The notes: generated by a model from the letters alone, not told the origin. Positions 32,898 through 41,658 are shown, numbered from the stretch's first letter. The stretch is DNA of 64,000 nucleotides from DUUI01 sp964627845 (GCA_964627845.1 CAZVKL010000001.1:1-64000), one strand, 5' to 3'. Made by a program: numbers and translations.

Positions 32898-35383
32898 TGG
32901 CTAAGAAAGTTAATCAAGTGGTTGAAACACAACCAATTTCAACGTCCTTAGTCCAATTAATGGAAGATGGTTTTGCTCGTTACTCAAAGCTGGTCATTCA
33001 AAGTCGTGCATTACCCGATGTTCGAGATGGTTTAAAACCGGTTCAACGACGAATTTTATACGCCATGTATGAAGATGGTAATACAGCCCAAAAAGCCTAT
33101 CGTAAATCAGCTAAAACCGTTGGGAATGTGATTGGTAATTATCATCCCCATGGGGATGGATCTGTTTATGAGGCCATGGTTAACATGTCTCAGGATTGGA
33201 AAATGGGTGTACCACTGATCGATATGCAAGGGAATAATGGTTCCATTGATGGTGATAGTGCTGCCGCCATGCGTTATACGGAGAGTCGTTTATCATCCAT
33301 TGCCGATTATCTATTATCCGATATTGATCAAGAAACAGTTGATTTTACACTCAACTATTCAGATACTCAATTAGAACCGCTTGTTTTGCCATCCTCTTTT
33401 TGTAATATTCTAGTGAATGGGTCAATGGGAATTGCGATTGGATACGCCACAGAAATTCCTTCCTTTAACTTTAATGAAGTGTTAAAAGCGTGTATCTACC
33501 GTTTAAATAATCCACAATGTAGTTTTCAGGAGATTGCCGAGTTAATTCCAGGTCCTGATTTCGCAACAGGTGGACTCATTGAAGGTCAAAAAGACATCGA
33601 AAACTTTATGCGAAACGGTAAAGGTCGTTTTGTGATGCGCTGTAAAGTAGAGATCGTTCCAGGAAAAAAAGTAACTCAATTAGTTGTCAGTGAAATTAGC
33701 TATGGAATCAAGAAATCGGATTTAGTTAAGCGCATTAACGATATTCGTATTAATCAAAACATTGATGATATTTTAGAAGTAAGAGATGAGTCAGATAGAA
33801 CCGGATTAAGAATAGTGGTTGATCTTAAGCCAGATGTTGATGCTCAAAACATTCTTAATATTTTATACAAAGAAACTGAACTTCAATCTTATTACAATCC
33901 AAATATGTATGTCATTGTGGATAATCGACCTCAACTTTTAGGGCTACTAGAAATACTGGATGCTTACTTAGAATTTAGAGTTGATGTCTTTAAAAAGAAA
34001 ACACACTATCAGCTTGTTAAGAAAGAAAAACGAATCACAATCTTAGAAGGGCTGATTAAAGCCATCTCACATTTAGATGAGGTGATTGCGATTATTCGCG
34101 GCTCACAAAACAAGAAAGATAGTAAGGAAAATCTCATTTCGAGATTTGATTTTAGTGAAGCACAAGCAGAAGCAATTGTGACGCTTCAACTATATCGTTT
34201 ATCCAATACAGACATTGTTGAATTAAAAGAAGAATTTGCTTTATTATTAAATGAAATTGATTTCTTACAACTTGTCTTGAATAATCACCACATTTTAATT
34301 AGTGAAGTGGTTAAAGAGTTTAAACAACTGGATGAGAATTTCAAATTTCCACGAAAAACAAAAGTTGTTAAAGATGTAGCTGAGATTGTCATCGATAAAG
34401 AAGCGCTGATTCCCGAAGAAGAAGTGTATGTCTCTATTTCCAACGATGGATACTTAAAGAAATCTAATTTACGTTCTTATGGTGCCTCAGACCAATATTA
34501 CTCAAGCATTAAACAAGGCGATACATTAATTGGTCAACGAAATGTGATGAATCTATATAATGTCTTAGCCTTTACTGAATCGGGTCAATATTTCATTATT
34601 CGTGTTCATGATATAAATGAATCACGATGGAAAGATGTAGGAACTCATTTTAGTTCATTGTTTAGTAATGGTGGACAAGATAAAATCATTGGAGCAGTTA
34701 TGATTAAATCCTTTGAAACGGACTCAACCATGACCTTAGTGACTAAAGATGGCAAGATCAAACAAACACCATTAAGTGAATTTGAAGTTGTGCGGACCAA
34801 TCGCTTATACCGTTCTATCAAACTATCAAAAGGTGATAAGTTAGTGAGTGCAGTCCTGACCTCTGTCAATGCTCAAGAAATCAGTCTATTAAGTCAACAG
34901 GGATTCTTAGTAAAATATCCTCTGGATCAGATTTCAGTTCAAGGGCTTAATGCGGCTGGTGTCAAAGCTATGAATTTGGCCAAAGATGATCAAATTGTTG
35001 ATGCACTGATCTCAAACGGGCATTCAGAGCTGGTTTTCTTAACCCAAGATGGCCAAAGCAAACGCATTAAATCAACTGATTTTTCTGTTTCAACTAGACC
35101 AGCTAAAGGGGTCTTGGTTGCGAAGCGAGTCAAATCAAACCCTAACCACTTAAAACAAATGGTGTCTGGTGATTTAAATGACTTATTAGGGATATATACA
35201 ACAGAGGCACCCCAAGTTGCCTTTAAAGATGTGACATTAATGGATTCAACCAAGACTTTCTCAAAACAATTTAGCAAAGAAGACTTTATTGTTAAAGAGC
35301 TCGAGTTAGCATCCATTGAGGTTGCCCCACAAAAAAACAACCCATCCCCAAAACTGGAACAAGTTGCTTTTGATTTAGATTAA
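32897..35383 (+). CDS. parC: DNA topoisomerase IV subunit A
   Basis: DNA cleavage subunit of topoisomerase IV, 828 residues. The quinolone-region helix reads NYHPHGDGSVYEAMVNMSQD and the catalytic Tyr is in AMRYTESRL near residue 126. The C-terminal beta-pinwheel has repeated blades (ex. VSISNDGYLKKSNLRSYG; MTLVTKDGKIKQTPLSEF; LVFLTQDGQSKRIKSTDF). At the quinolone-contact position that is normally Ser (Ser80 in E. coli/S. aureus ParC) this protein has Gly88; the nearby acidic residue is kept as Glu92. It begins on the parE stop (TAATG) and its end overlaps the convergent HAD gene by 9 bases. Confidence 0.95.
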   Translation: MAKKVNQVVETQPISTSLVQLMEDGFARYSKLVIQSRALPDVRDGLKPVQRRILYAMYEDGNTAQKAYRKSAKTVGNVIGNYHPHGDGSVYEAMVNMSQDWKMGVPLIDMQGNNGSIDGDSAAAMRYTESRLSSIADYLLSDIDQETVDFTLNYSDTQLEPLVLPSSFCNILVNGSMGIAIGYATEIPSFNFNEVLKACIYRLNNPQCSFQEIAELIPGPDFATGGLIEGQKDIENFMRNGKGRFVMRCKVEIVPGKKVTQLVVSEISYGIKKSDLVKRINDIRINQNIDDILEVRDESDRTGLRIVVDLKPDVDAQNILNILYKETELQSYYNPNMYVIVDNRPQLLGLLEILDAYLEFRVDVFKKKTHYQLVKKEKRITILEGLIKAISHLDEVIAIIRGSQNKKDSKENLISRFDFSEAQAEAIVTLQLYRLSNTDIVELKEEFALLLNEIDFLQLVLNNHHILISEVVKEFKQLDENFKFPRKTKVVKDVAEIVIDKEALIPEEEVYVSISNDGYLKKSNLRSYGASDQYYSSIKQGDTLIGQRNVMNLYNVLAFTESGQYFIIRVHDINESRWKDVGTHFSSLFSNGGQDKIIGAVMIKSFETDSTMTLVTKDGKIKQTPLSEFEVVRTNRLYRSIKLSKGDKLVSAVLTSVNAQEISLLSQQGFLVKYPLDQISVQGLNAAGVKAMNLAKDDQIVDALISNGHSELVFLTQDGQSKRIKSTDFSVSTRPAKGVLVAKRVKSNPNHLKQMVSGDLNDLLGIYTTEAPQVAFKDVTLMDSTKTFSKQFSKEDFIVKELELASIEVAPQKNNPSPKLEQVAFDLD

Positions 35384-36028
35384 TGATTTCGCTCGTTCGA
35401 GATTAACACATTGATAGTTGGAGAACTTCTGCGCTTTTTCAACCCGAAGTTTATGAATTTCGACATAAGCACTAATCATATTGGCTAAATAAGCACCCAT
35501 CACACCATTGACACTGGCTTCGATGGCGAGTGTATAATGAGGGTCTGCCTTCAATTTTTTCGCCAATTTTGAATAAAGGTCCTTCTCTGGTTTGCCCTCC
35601 AACACTTCATTACCAGCCACAATCAGATAGTCTGATAAATCAAGCGGGTATTGTCTGATTAATTCTTGAGCTTGTTGTTGTGGATAACTTGAGACTAAGC
35701 CAATTTTTACACCTGTCTGCATTAACCACTCGATAAATTTAACGCTTTCTGGATGCGGTTTTAGATGATGGTTTTCTAAATCAAATTCAAATTGATTTTT
35801 ATAAGCTTCTTCCATTTCTAAACGAATTGGTCGGTATTGGTTATAATGAATATAGGCTCTCTCTATTTGTTGATAGCCTCCATCCAGTAATAACTCAAAG
35901 AAGAAAGGGTGGACCTCTAAACCATGTTTTTCCATAATCTTGGCATATATTTGTTGTTTATACGTATTTAGGTCATATAGCACACTATCTATACTAAGTG
36001 TGACTGCTTCAAATTTTATTTTTTCCAT
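35375..36028 (-). CDS. HAD-superfamily protein lacking the nucleophile Asp (likely pseudophosphatase)
   Basis: A 217-residue HAD-fold protein. Motif I, normally DxDGxL, reads SIDSVL: the nucleophile Asp is Ser12, the second Asp14 is kept. Motif II is LVSSYP (Ser113), motif III is EGKPEKD (Lys146), and motif IV, normally E/D-D-S, reads IEASVNG (Ala171). The fold and cap pattern (GYQQIERAYIHYNQYR) look preserved, but phosphatase chemistry is unlikely. ATG 36028 is chosen because a SigA promoter places the transcript start on it. It lies tail to tail with parC and divergent from yqeH. Confidence 0.78.
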   Translation of the reverse strand: MEKIKFEAVTLSIDSVLYDLNTYKQQIYAKIMEKHGLEVHPFFFELLLDGGYQQIERAYIHYNQYRPIRLEMEEAYKNQFEFDLENHHLKPHPESVKFIEWLMQTGVKIGLVSSYPQQQAQELIRQYPLDLSDYLIVAGNEVLEGKPEKDLYSKLAKKLKADPHYTLAIEASVNGVMGAYLANMISAYVEIHKLRVEKAQKFSNYQCVNLERAKSLI

Positions 36029-36035
36029 GTTCATT

Positions 36036-36064
36036 ATTGTATGGGAAAGCTGTGTATCATTCAA
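36036..36064 (-). promoter_or_regulatory. Promoter of the HAD gene, predicting a leaderless mRNA
   Basis: On the minus strand TTGAAT (36064-36059) and TACAAT (36041-36036) are spaced by exactly 17 bases. The expected start point, 7-8 bases after the -10, is at 36029-36028, the A of ATG 36028. No Shine-Dalgarno sequence is seen. Confidence 0.65.
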
Positions 36065-36091
36065 GGATGATGCTAGAAAGGATTGTTTGAG

Positions 36092-37144
36092 ATGGAGAAA
36101 AAATGTCACGGTTGTGGTGTTGTACTTCAAACACAAGACAAACAACTAGGTGGATACACCCAAAAGATTGAGAATGATTATTGTGAATCATGTTTTCGTC
36201 TACAACACTATGGAGATTTAAGTAAAGTGAATCAATTTAAAGTTGATCCTTTTGATACATTACAAAAGATATCAGATTTAAAAGCACTCAATGTTTGGGT
36301 GATTGACTTATTTCATCTTGAAGAATCTCAGATTAATTCATTGCATCGATGGTTGAACAAAGAGCCTGTGGTGCTATTGGTTACTAAACGGGAACTTTTA
36401 CCTCAAACCATGTCAGTTGCTAAGATTAAAGAAGCGCTAATGCCATTTATCAACGAGAGTCATCTAAATATTGTTGATGTTTTAGTCACTGGCAAATTTG
36501 GTAAAATGAATAAAGCGTTTAATATCGAACGACTTAATCAACTAAAACAAGAAACAAACAAAGACAAAGTTGTCTTCTTTGGTAACACCAATGTTGGAAA
36601 GTCGAGTGTCATCAATGAATTATCAAATCAGAAACAACTGAGTGTGTCTGCCTTACCAGGGACGACATTGGATTTAGTTCAAGTCGAGAGTGATATCGTG
36701 AATTTATACGATAGTGCTGGAATCGCAATACAAGAAGGATTATTAGAGAAATTATCTGCTAAAAAGGTTAAATCACTGTCTCAAAAGAAAATCAAACCGG
36801 TGACGTTACAACTAAAAGGGGATCAAAGTTTAATTATTGATGGCTTTGGTTATTTCAATTTTTCGTATGCTGATAAATATTCGATTACCTGTTATTTGCC
36901 AGAGAACATCTTAATCCATCGTACCAAAACTTCCCAAGTGAAAGAACAGTTTGATCGAATCAGTCAAGACTTTAATGAGCTTAATCATGAAGCATTAATC
37001 AACAAACGATTGACTTTAAATTACCCGACCACAGATATAATCATTTATCACCTTGGTTTTATTACTGTTCATAATTCTCAAGTTAAGACTGAGTCTCATT
37101 TTAAAGAAAGTGTTATGATTAATACAAGAAAGGCGTTACTATAA
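36092..37144 (+). CDS. yqeH: Ribosome biogenesis GTPase YqeH
   Basis: A circularly permuted GTPase needed for 30S assembly. The 350 residues begin with a zinc finger (Cys5, Cys8, Cys31, Cys34). The permuted G order is seen: G4-like VTKRELLP near residue 108 (a departure from the usual NKxD), G1 GNTNVGKSS near 163, and G3 DSAG near 208. ATG 36092 follows AAAGGATT; a TTG three codons earlier is less likely. It heads the yqeH-yhbY-nadD/yqeK-rsfS-yqeM cluster, and ends TAATG on yhbY. Bacillus has aroE between yqeH and yhbY; it is absent here. Confidence 0.93.
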   Translation: MEKKCHGCGVVLQTQDKQLGGYTQKIENDYCESCFRLQHYGDLSKVNQFKVDPFDTLQKISDLKALNVWVIDLFHLEESQINSLHRWLNKEPVVLLVTKRELLPQTMSVAKIKEALMPFINESHLNIVDVLVTGKFGKMNKAFNIERLNQLKQETNKDKVVFFGNTNVGKSSVINELSNQKQLSVSALPGTTLDLVQVESDIVNLYDSAGIAIQEGLLEKLSAKKVKSLSQKKIKPVTLQLKGDQSLIIDGFGYFNFSYADKYSITCYLPENILIHRTKTSQVKEQFDRISQDFNELNHEALINKRLTLNYPTTDIIIYHLGFITVHNSQVKTESHFKESVMINTRKALL

Positions 37145-37431
37145 TGTTAACAAGCAAACAAAAAAGATACCTTAAAAAAGAAGCACATGATTTAAGACCA
37201 ATTCTACAAATTGGAAAAGATGGTTTGAGTAATAATTCATTTATTACGCTCAACCAAGCACTTAAAGCGCATGAACTAGTGAAAGTGAGTTTACTTCAAA
37301 ATACATCCGTTACGCCAGAGGAAGCACTGCTCGATATTTTAAGTCGTTGTCATTGTGAATTTGTGTTTAAAATAGGACGTACACTTATTTTCTATAAACC
37401 TTCTAAAGAGAGAATCTATGACTTACCTTAA
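37144..37431 (+). CDS. yhbY: Ribosome assembly RNA-binding protein YhbY
   Basis: A 95-residue CRM-domain protein that associates with pre-50S particles. It matches from the start (LTSKQKRYLKKEAHDLRPIL, then QIGKDGLSNNSF) to the end (GRTLIFYKPS). The motif GKDGLS near residue 26 corresponds to the GxxG loop. It overlaps yqeH by 1 base and nadD by 14. Confidence 0.94.
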   Translation: MLTSKQKRYLKKEAHDLRPILQIGKDGLSNNSFITLNQALKAHELVKVSLLQNTSVTPEEALLDILSRCHCEFVFKIGRTLIFYKPSKERIYDLP

Positions 37432-38464
37432 AAGCGTTGTTTTATTAGGAGGTTCATTTAATCCAATTCATGATGGCCATAAACACATCCTAAAACAAGC
37501 GATGAAACAAGTGAATGCGGATGAGGGATGGTTTATTTTAGCGAATCAAGCGCCGCTTAAAAATGATAAAAGTTTGAATTTTGAAACTCGTGCCCAGTTT
37601 ATTGAATGGATGATAGAGGATGATTCATCCCTAAAATCTTGTCTTATTGAAAAAGATTTACCGATTCCTAACTATACCATCACGACCATTAAAGCACTAA
37701 AAGAACGATATCCAAAATATCAGTTTTATTATTTAATTGGGACTGATCAAGGACAACAATTTACGAAGTGGTTTGAGTATCAACAAATACTCAATGAAGT
37801 GACCTTGTTAATTTACCCTAGGGATGGCTATGATGAACCAATCGAGTTAGAACATCTTAAGATTGAGGCGACTGAAATCGATGTTAGCTCGACTCAAATT
37901 AGAGAACATAAGAATTTCAAAACTCATCCAAAAATTTTGAGATCGATCGCAGTCAATGGTTATTATGCACAGGATCGTTTACGGACACATTTGAAAGGGT
38001 CGTTGGTTGATCATTGTATTAGGGTAGCAACCTTGGCGAAAGACTTAGCAAAGGCTCATCATTTGGATCAACAAATGGCTTATGGCTTAGGGATTGCTCA
38101 TGATTTATATAAACAAATGGAGCCTCAAGAAATGGAACAATATCTGACAGAAGATGAACAGGAAATTGCCAGTCCAATCTGGCATGGGTTTGTGTCTGCG
38201 AAACTTCATCAACAATTAATGCATGTTGATGACAAGCCGTTCTATGATGCTCTTTATCATCATACTTTGGGTGATGATGATAAGCCATATTCTCAGATTT
38301 TATTCATAGCGGATAAGTGTGAGCCAAATCGAAAGGGTAAACACAATCAGAAGATCATTGATTTAGCCAAAAAAGATTTAGATATAGGGTTTGAACTTTG
38401 CCGACAAATCGCCAAAGAAATGTTTGAAAGGAAACAGAATGAACGAAATTCAAAAACTAGTTAA
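37418..38464 (+). CDS. nadD: Fused nicotinate-nucleotide adenylyltransferase (NadD) and YqeK-type HD hydrolase
   Basis: One 348-residue protein combines two enzymes that are separate neighbours in Bacillus. Residues 1 to about 185 are NadD, which makes deamido-NAD from nicotinate mononucleotide: LLGGSFNPIHDGHKHIL (residues 9-25, HxGH-type site) and SSTQIREH near 157. Residues from about 190 form a YqeK HD domain (His in DHCIRVATLAKDLA near 199, AHDLYK near 228, ASPIWHG, DALYHHT), a family shown to cleave diadenosine tetraphosphate. No frameshift or internal start is needed. Followed by rsfS with a 26-base overlap. Confidence 0.92.
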   Translation: MTYLKSVVLLGGSFNPIHDGHKHILKQAMKQVNADEGWFILANQAPLKNDKSLNFETRAQFIEWMIEDDSSLKSCLIEKDLPIPNYTITTIKALKERYPKYQFYYLIGTDQGQQFTKWFEYQQILNEVTLLIYPRDGYDEPIELEHLKIEATEIDVSSTQIREHKNFKTHPKILRSIAVNGYYAQDRLRTHLKGSLVDHCIRVATLAKDLAKAHHLDQQMAYGLGIAHDLYKQMEPQEMEQYLTEDEQEIASPIWHGFVSAKLHQQLMHVDDKPFYDALYHHTLGDDDKPYSQILFIADKCEPNRKGKHNQKIIDLAKKDLDIGFELCRQIAKEMFERKQNERNSKTS

Positions 38465-38783
38465 TTTTATTGATGAAAAACAAGGACAAGATATTAAAGT
38501 ATTAGACATGAGACAAGTCACACCGTACATGGATTATATGATTGTGACTCATTTTAGTAATCCAAGACTCTTGGGTGCGACTGCTGATTATTTACTCGAA
38601 TACTTAGATCAAAATGGATTGAATTATCGACCGTTAGATCGTTCTGATAAATCGGGATGGGTGCTTGTTGATGCGGGGCATATCATTATTCATTTATTCT
38701 TGGAAGAGGAGCGTAACTTATATCAGTTAGAAAAATTATGGAAAGATACGTTAGTCAGTCATGAATCTCTCGAACGTTTATGA
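38439..38783 (+). CDS. rsfS: Ribosome silencing factor RsfS
   Basis: Binds ribosomal protein L14 and blocks subunit joining when nutrients are low. The 114 residues match the Iojap/RsfS family: DIKVLDMRQVTPYMDYMIVT (residues 15-34), RSDKSGWVLVDAGHIIIHLF near 68 and the closing YQLEKLWKD. ATG 38439 follows GAAAGGA. In Bacillus this gene (yqeL) also follows nadD-yqeK and precedes yqeM. Confidence 0.95.
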   Translation: MNEIQKLVNFIDEKQGQDIKVLDMRQVTPYMDYMIVTHFSNPRLLGATADYLLEYLDQNGLNYRPLDRSDKSGWVLVDAGHIIIHLFLEEERNLYQLEKLWKDTLVSHESLERL

Positions 38784-39426
38784 TGAAATCTTAGCAGATC
38801 CAAAGTTTTCGAAGCTGTTTTATCGTCAACTAAAACCGCTCTTAAATGAACCGATTTTAGAATGTGCCTGTGGTTCTGGAGACTTGTTGATTGAGATTCA
38901 AAAAGACTTTCATGCGACTGGGCTTGATTTGGATCAACAAATGTTAGAGCTAGCTAAAAAGAAGGGCGCGAAGAACTTAGTCCTTGGTGATATGCTTGAT
39001 TTGAGTCCGTTTAAAAATCTCAATACGGTTCTTTGTGTAGGAGATTCCCTCAATTACTTAATTGAAAAAGAGAATGTAGAGAAATTCTTTAATGAAGTTT
39101 ATTCAAGTCTAAATCCTGGTGGACGCTTTATTTTTGACATGCATACAATCAATCGTCTTCAAGAATTTAAAGAACCTTTTATTGAAGAAGCGAATATGGG
39201 TGATTATCAGTATCAGTGGTCCATCATAAGTGAACAGGATATCATAAGTCATCAATTTATTTTTTATATTAACGATGATACAATTAAACAGAATATACTT
39301 CAGCGAGTTTATCAAGTCGAATTGATCGTTGAATTATTGAACTTAGCTGGTTTTAAACAAATTGAAACATCCATCGATCAAGATCAAGAGAAAGTCTTGG
39401 TGATGACGAAAAAGGAGGCACTATGA
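38761..39426 (+). CDS. Class I SAM-dependent methyltransferase, YqeM-like
   Basis: A 221-residue methyltransferase of unknown substrate. The SAM-binding motif I reads LECACGSGDLLIEI (near residue 37), followed by the acidic loop ATGLDLDQQML and the motif LNTVLCVGDSLNYLI. Position after rsfS matches yqeM of Bacillus. Its ATG lies 23 bases inside rsfS with no clear ribosome binding site, so it is probably translated by coupling. It ends ATGA on mtnN. Confidence 0.88.
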   Translation: MNLSNVYDEILADPKFSKLFYRQLKPLLNEPILECACGSGDLLIEIQKDFHATGLDLDQQMLELAKKKGAKNLVLGDMLDLSPFKNLNTVLCVGDSLNYLIEKENVEKFFNEVYSSLNPGGRFIFDMHTINRLQEFKEPFIEEANMGDYQYQWSIISEQDIISHQFIFYINDDTIKQNILQRVYQVELIVELLNLAGFKQIETSIDQDQEKVLVMTKKEAL

Positions 39427-40109
39427 TTGCGATTATTGGAGCAATGGACAAAGAAGTTGAGGCATTATTGGATTTACTTGATGAAGTCAAATTTATTAAT
39501 GATGAAAAACCACATCACTATTTAGCAAAACACCAAGGGTTAGATATCGTGGTGATTAAAAGTGGGATTGGCAAAGTTGAGGCGGCCTATACAACCACCT
39601 CCATCTTGGCTCGCTATGAGATTGAACTCGTAATAAACATTGGTTCTGCTGGTGGCTTACAACCTGGTCAACAAGTAGGCGATATTGTTATTGGGAATAG
39701 TTTTAGATATCATGATTTAATTTTTTACTATAATGACCCACTAGAAGGATTGGATAATTTTGATTTTAGTGCGGATGCCGATAATGTTAGTAAGATGAAG
39801 GCTGCCTTAGATGAGCTAAAAATAAGAAACTGGATTGGTCAAATTGTTTCGGGTGATCAGTTTGTCTCTGAGAAAGAACAACTTCGTTCAATTGTTGAGC
39901 GTTTTCCATTTGCGATTTGTGTTGAGATGGAAGCCTGTGCTATCGCGCATGTTTGTTCCATGAAGGATGTCAGCTTTATTGTTATTCGTTCATTATCGGA
40001 TATTGTTCATTCAACAAAAAGTCATGTTGATTTTGAGAAATATTTACCTCTGGCGTCTCGTTCAAGCGCAAATGCTTGTATGTTATTTCTTCATAAATGG
40101 CTAAGATAG
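39423..40109 (+). CDS. mtnN: 5'-methylthioadenosine/S-adenosylhomocysteine nucleosidase
   Basis: Removes adenine from methylthioadenosine and SAH, recycling the by-product of the methyltransferases. The 228 residues start MIAIIGAMDKEVEALLDLL and contain VVIKSGIGKVEAAYTTTSIL, INIGSAGGL, the ligand-binding VEMEACAIAHVC (near residue 170) and the catalytic Asp in RSLSDIV near 194. Its start overlaps yqeM by 4 bases and its end overlaps the next gene by 13. Confidence 0.96.
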   Translation: MIAIIGAMDKEVEALLDLLDEVKFINDEKPHHYLAKHQGLDIVVIKSGIGKVEAAYTTTSILARYEIELVINIGSAGGLQPGQQVGDIVIGNSFRYHDLIFYYNDPLEGLDNFDFSADADNVSKMKAALDELKIRNWIGQIVSGDQFVSEKEQLRSIVERFPFAICVEMEACAIAHVCSMKDVSFIVIRSLSDIVHSTKSHVDFEKYLPLASRSSANACMLFLHKWLR

Positions 40110-40516
40110 ATTTTAAGAACACGTTAAAAAATATTGGCTTAATTCTCTTGATCCTTTTAGTTATTGGATATAATGTCTACTATTTTTTAATTGCGCCACA
40201 TCGAGCTCATCAACATCGACTTGATCAGCTGGTTTCTGATTATCATCAAGAAGCAGTTTTTATTAATGAATTTAATTATAAGGACCGGTATATATTTGTT
40301 GAAGTTGAAAATAACGTGATTGTTTTAAACTCACAAGGAGATGAGTTAGATTCGATCCCTAAAACGTCAATTCCACCTTCATTGTTGACAGAATCATCAA
40401 CTGCTTTGTATGGTTATGCCCAAGATGAAATCATATATGTGATTAAAAATGAATCATCAGAGAGATGGTTTGATAGAGAAAGCCTAGAATTAATATTTGA
40501 AAGAGAGAGTGAGTAA
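40097..40516 (+). CDS. YpmB-like small membrane-anchored protein
   Basis: A 139-residue protein with one N-terminal membrane helix (residues 13-33, GLILLILLVIGYNVYYFLI) and an extracellular domain. The helix followed by a repeated small-residue helix and a beta pattern (YKDRYIFVEVENNVIVLNSQ) resembles YpmB/DUF5590, a PepSY-related family. In Bacillus ypmB lies a few genes before dnaD-nth, as here. The similarity is weak and the function unknown. Confidence 0.6.
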   Translation: MAKIDFKNTLKNIGLILLILLVIGYNVYYFLIAPHRAHQHRLDQLVSDYHQEAVFINEFNYKDRYIFVEVENNVIVLNSQGDELDSIPKTSIPPSLLTESSTALYGYAQDEIIYVIKNESSERWFDRESLELIFERESE

Positions 40517-40517
40517 T

Positions 40518-41015
40518 ATGTGGTTTAAACAATTACACTTTAATCGTCGTGATTGGTTGTTAAATAATTTTAACCGATTGGATATCAATGCTGATCAATG
40601 TTTAATTCTGATGGTGATTGATGCGCAGAATCAACTCAATGAAGATATTACCCATGAATTATTACAACAACATTTAAATCGTAGTTTTAAGCAGATTGAT
40701 AAAGATTTACAGGTTTTAATTGAGAAACAATATTTAAAGATACGATCATATAAACGTAAAATTGTGTTTAATATTGATGGGGTGTTTAATAAAGAGTTTG
40801 AAGACCAAATGGATAAAAATGAATTGTTGCACTTATTTGAAGATAGCTTTGGACGACTTTTATCGCAACAAGAATTACTAACATTGTCTCAACTTCAGAA
40901 TAAAGTGGAGTCGGATAAAATTATTTATGCACTCAGACAGGCGATGATACAGTCAAAATTATCGATGAGTTATGTAGAAAGGGTGGCGTTAAATGAGTCT
41001 TCAAAGAATGAGTAG
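40518..41015 (+). CDS. dnaD: DnaD-like replication initiation protein, short form
   Basis: A 165-residue protein resembling the N-terminal half of DnaD: a winged helix (LLNNFNRLDINADQCLILMV, then LLQQHLNRSFKQIDKDLQVL) followed by a helical region where FEDSFGRLLSQQELLTLSQL resembles the DnaD/DnaB2 domain. Bacillus DnaD is about 230 residues, so the C-terminal part is reduced. ATG 40518 is chosen from the GAGAGAGTGAG upstream; an earlier in-frame start lies within the preceding gene. Location directly before nth supports the name. Confidence 0.8.
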   Translation: MWFKQLHFNRRDWLLNNFNRLDINADQCLILMVIDAQNQLNEDITHELLQQHLNRSFKQIDKDLQVLIEKQYLKIRSYKRKIVFNIDGVFNKEFEDQMDKNELLHLFEDSFGRLLSQQELLTLSQLQNKVESDKIIYALRQAMIQSKLSMSYVERVALNESSKNE

Positions 41016-41658
41016 TGATGAAATCTTTGAACATTTAATGCGTTTGTATCCACATGCAGAGTGTGAATTAGTCCATCGTAATGCCTATGAATTGAGTGTT
41101 GCGGTGATGCTAAGTGCTCAAACTACGGATATTGCGGTGAATAAGGTAACCCCTTCCTTATTTGAGCGTTTCCCAGATGTCTATTCTTTAAGTTTAGTGA
41201 CTGCTACAGAAGTTGAGCCATACATTAGAACCTTAGGTCTTTATCGAAATAAAGCGAAAGCCATGGTTAATTTTGCGAATGAAGTCATTGAACACTTTAA
41301 TGGTGAAATTCCTAAAACAAGAGCAGAGTTGATGTCGCTGAGTGGGATTGGTCGTAAAAGTGCCAATGTAATTTTAAGTGTTTGTTTTGGTGTACCAGCC
41401 ATTGCGGTGGATACGCATGTTGAGCGTGTTTCAAAACGATTACGCTTAGCGTTTCAAAATGATAATGTGTTAAAAGTGGAACAAAAACTAATGAGAAAGT
41501 TTGACAAGGACAAATGGAATAAACTTCATCACTTACTTATTTTCTTTGGTCGATACCATTGTAAGAGTCAAAATCCAGAATGTCATCGCTGTCCTTTTAC
41601 ATCATTTTGCTATTATTATAAACATGATGACAGATTTGTCACAAATCGCTTGAAATAA
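40993..41658 (+). CDS. nth: Endonuclease III
   Basis: A base-excision DNA glycosylase/AP lyase for oxidised pyrimidines. The 221 residues contain the HhH motif with catalytic Lys (LMSLSGIGRKSANVILSVCF, near residue 113-132), the catalytic Asp in AIAVDTHVERVSKRL, and the 4Fe-4S ligands C-x6-C-x2-C-x5-C in CKSQNPECHRCPFTSFC near 190. It overlaps the dnaD end by 23 bases and is followed by a strong terminator. Confidence 0.97.
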   Translation: MSLQRMSSDEIFEHLMRLYPHAECELVHRNAYELSVAVMLSAQTTDIAVNKVTPSLFERFPDVYSLSLVTATEVEPYIRTLGLYRNKAKAMVNFANEVIEHFNGEIPKTRAELMSLSGIGRKSANVILSVCFGVPAIAVDTHVERVSKRLRLAFQNDNVLKVEQKLMRKFDKDKWNKLHHLLIFFGRYHCKSQNPECHRCPFTSFCYYYKHDDRFVTNRLK

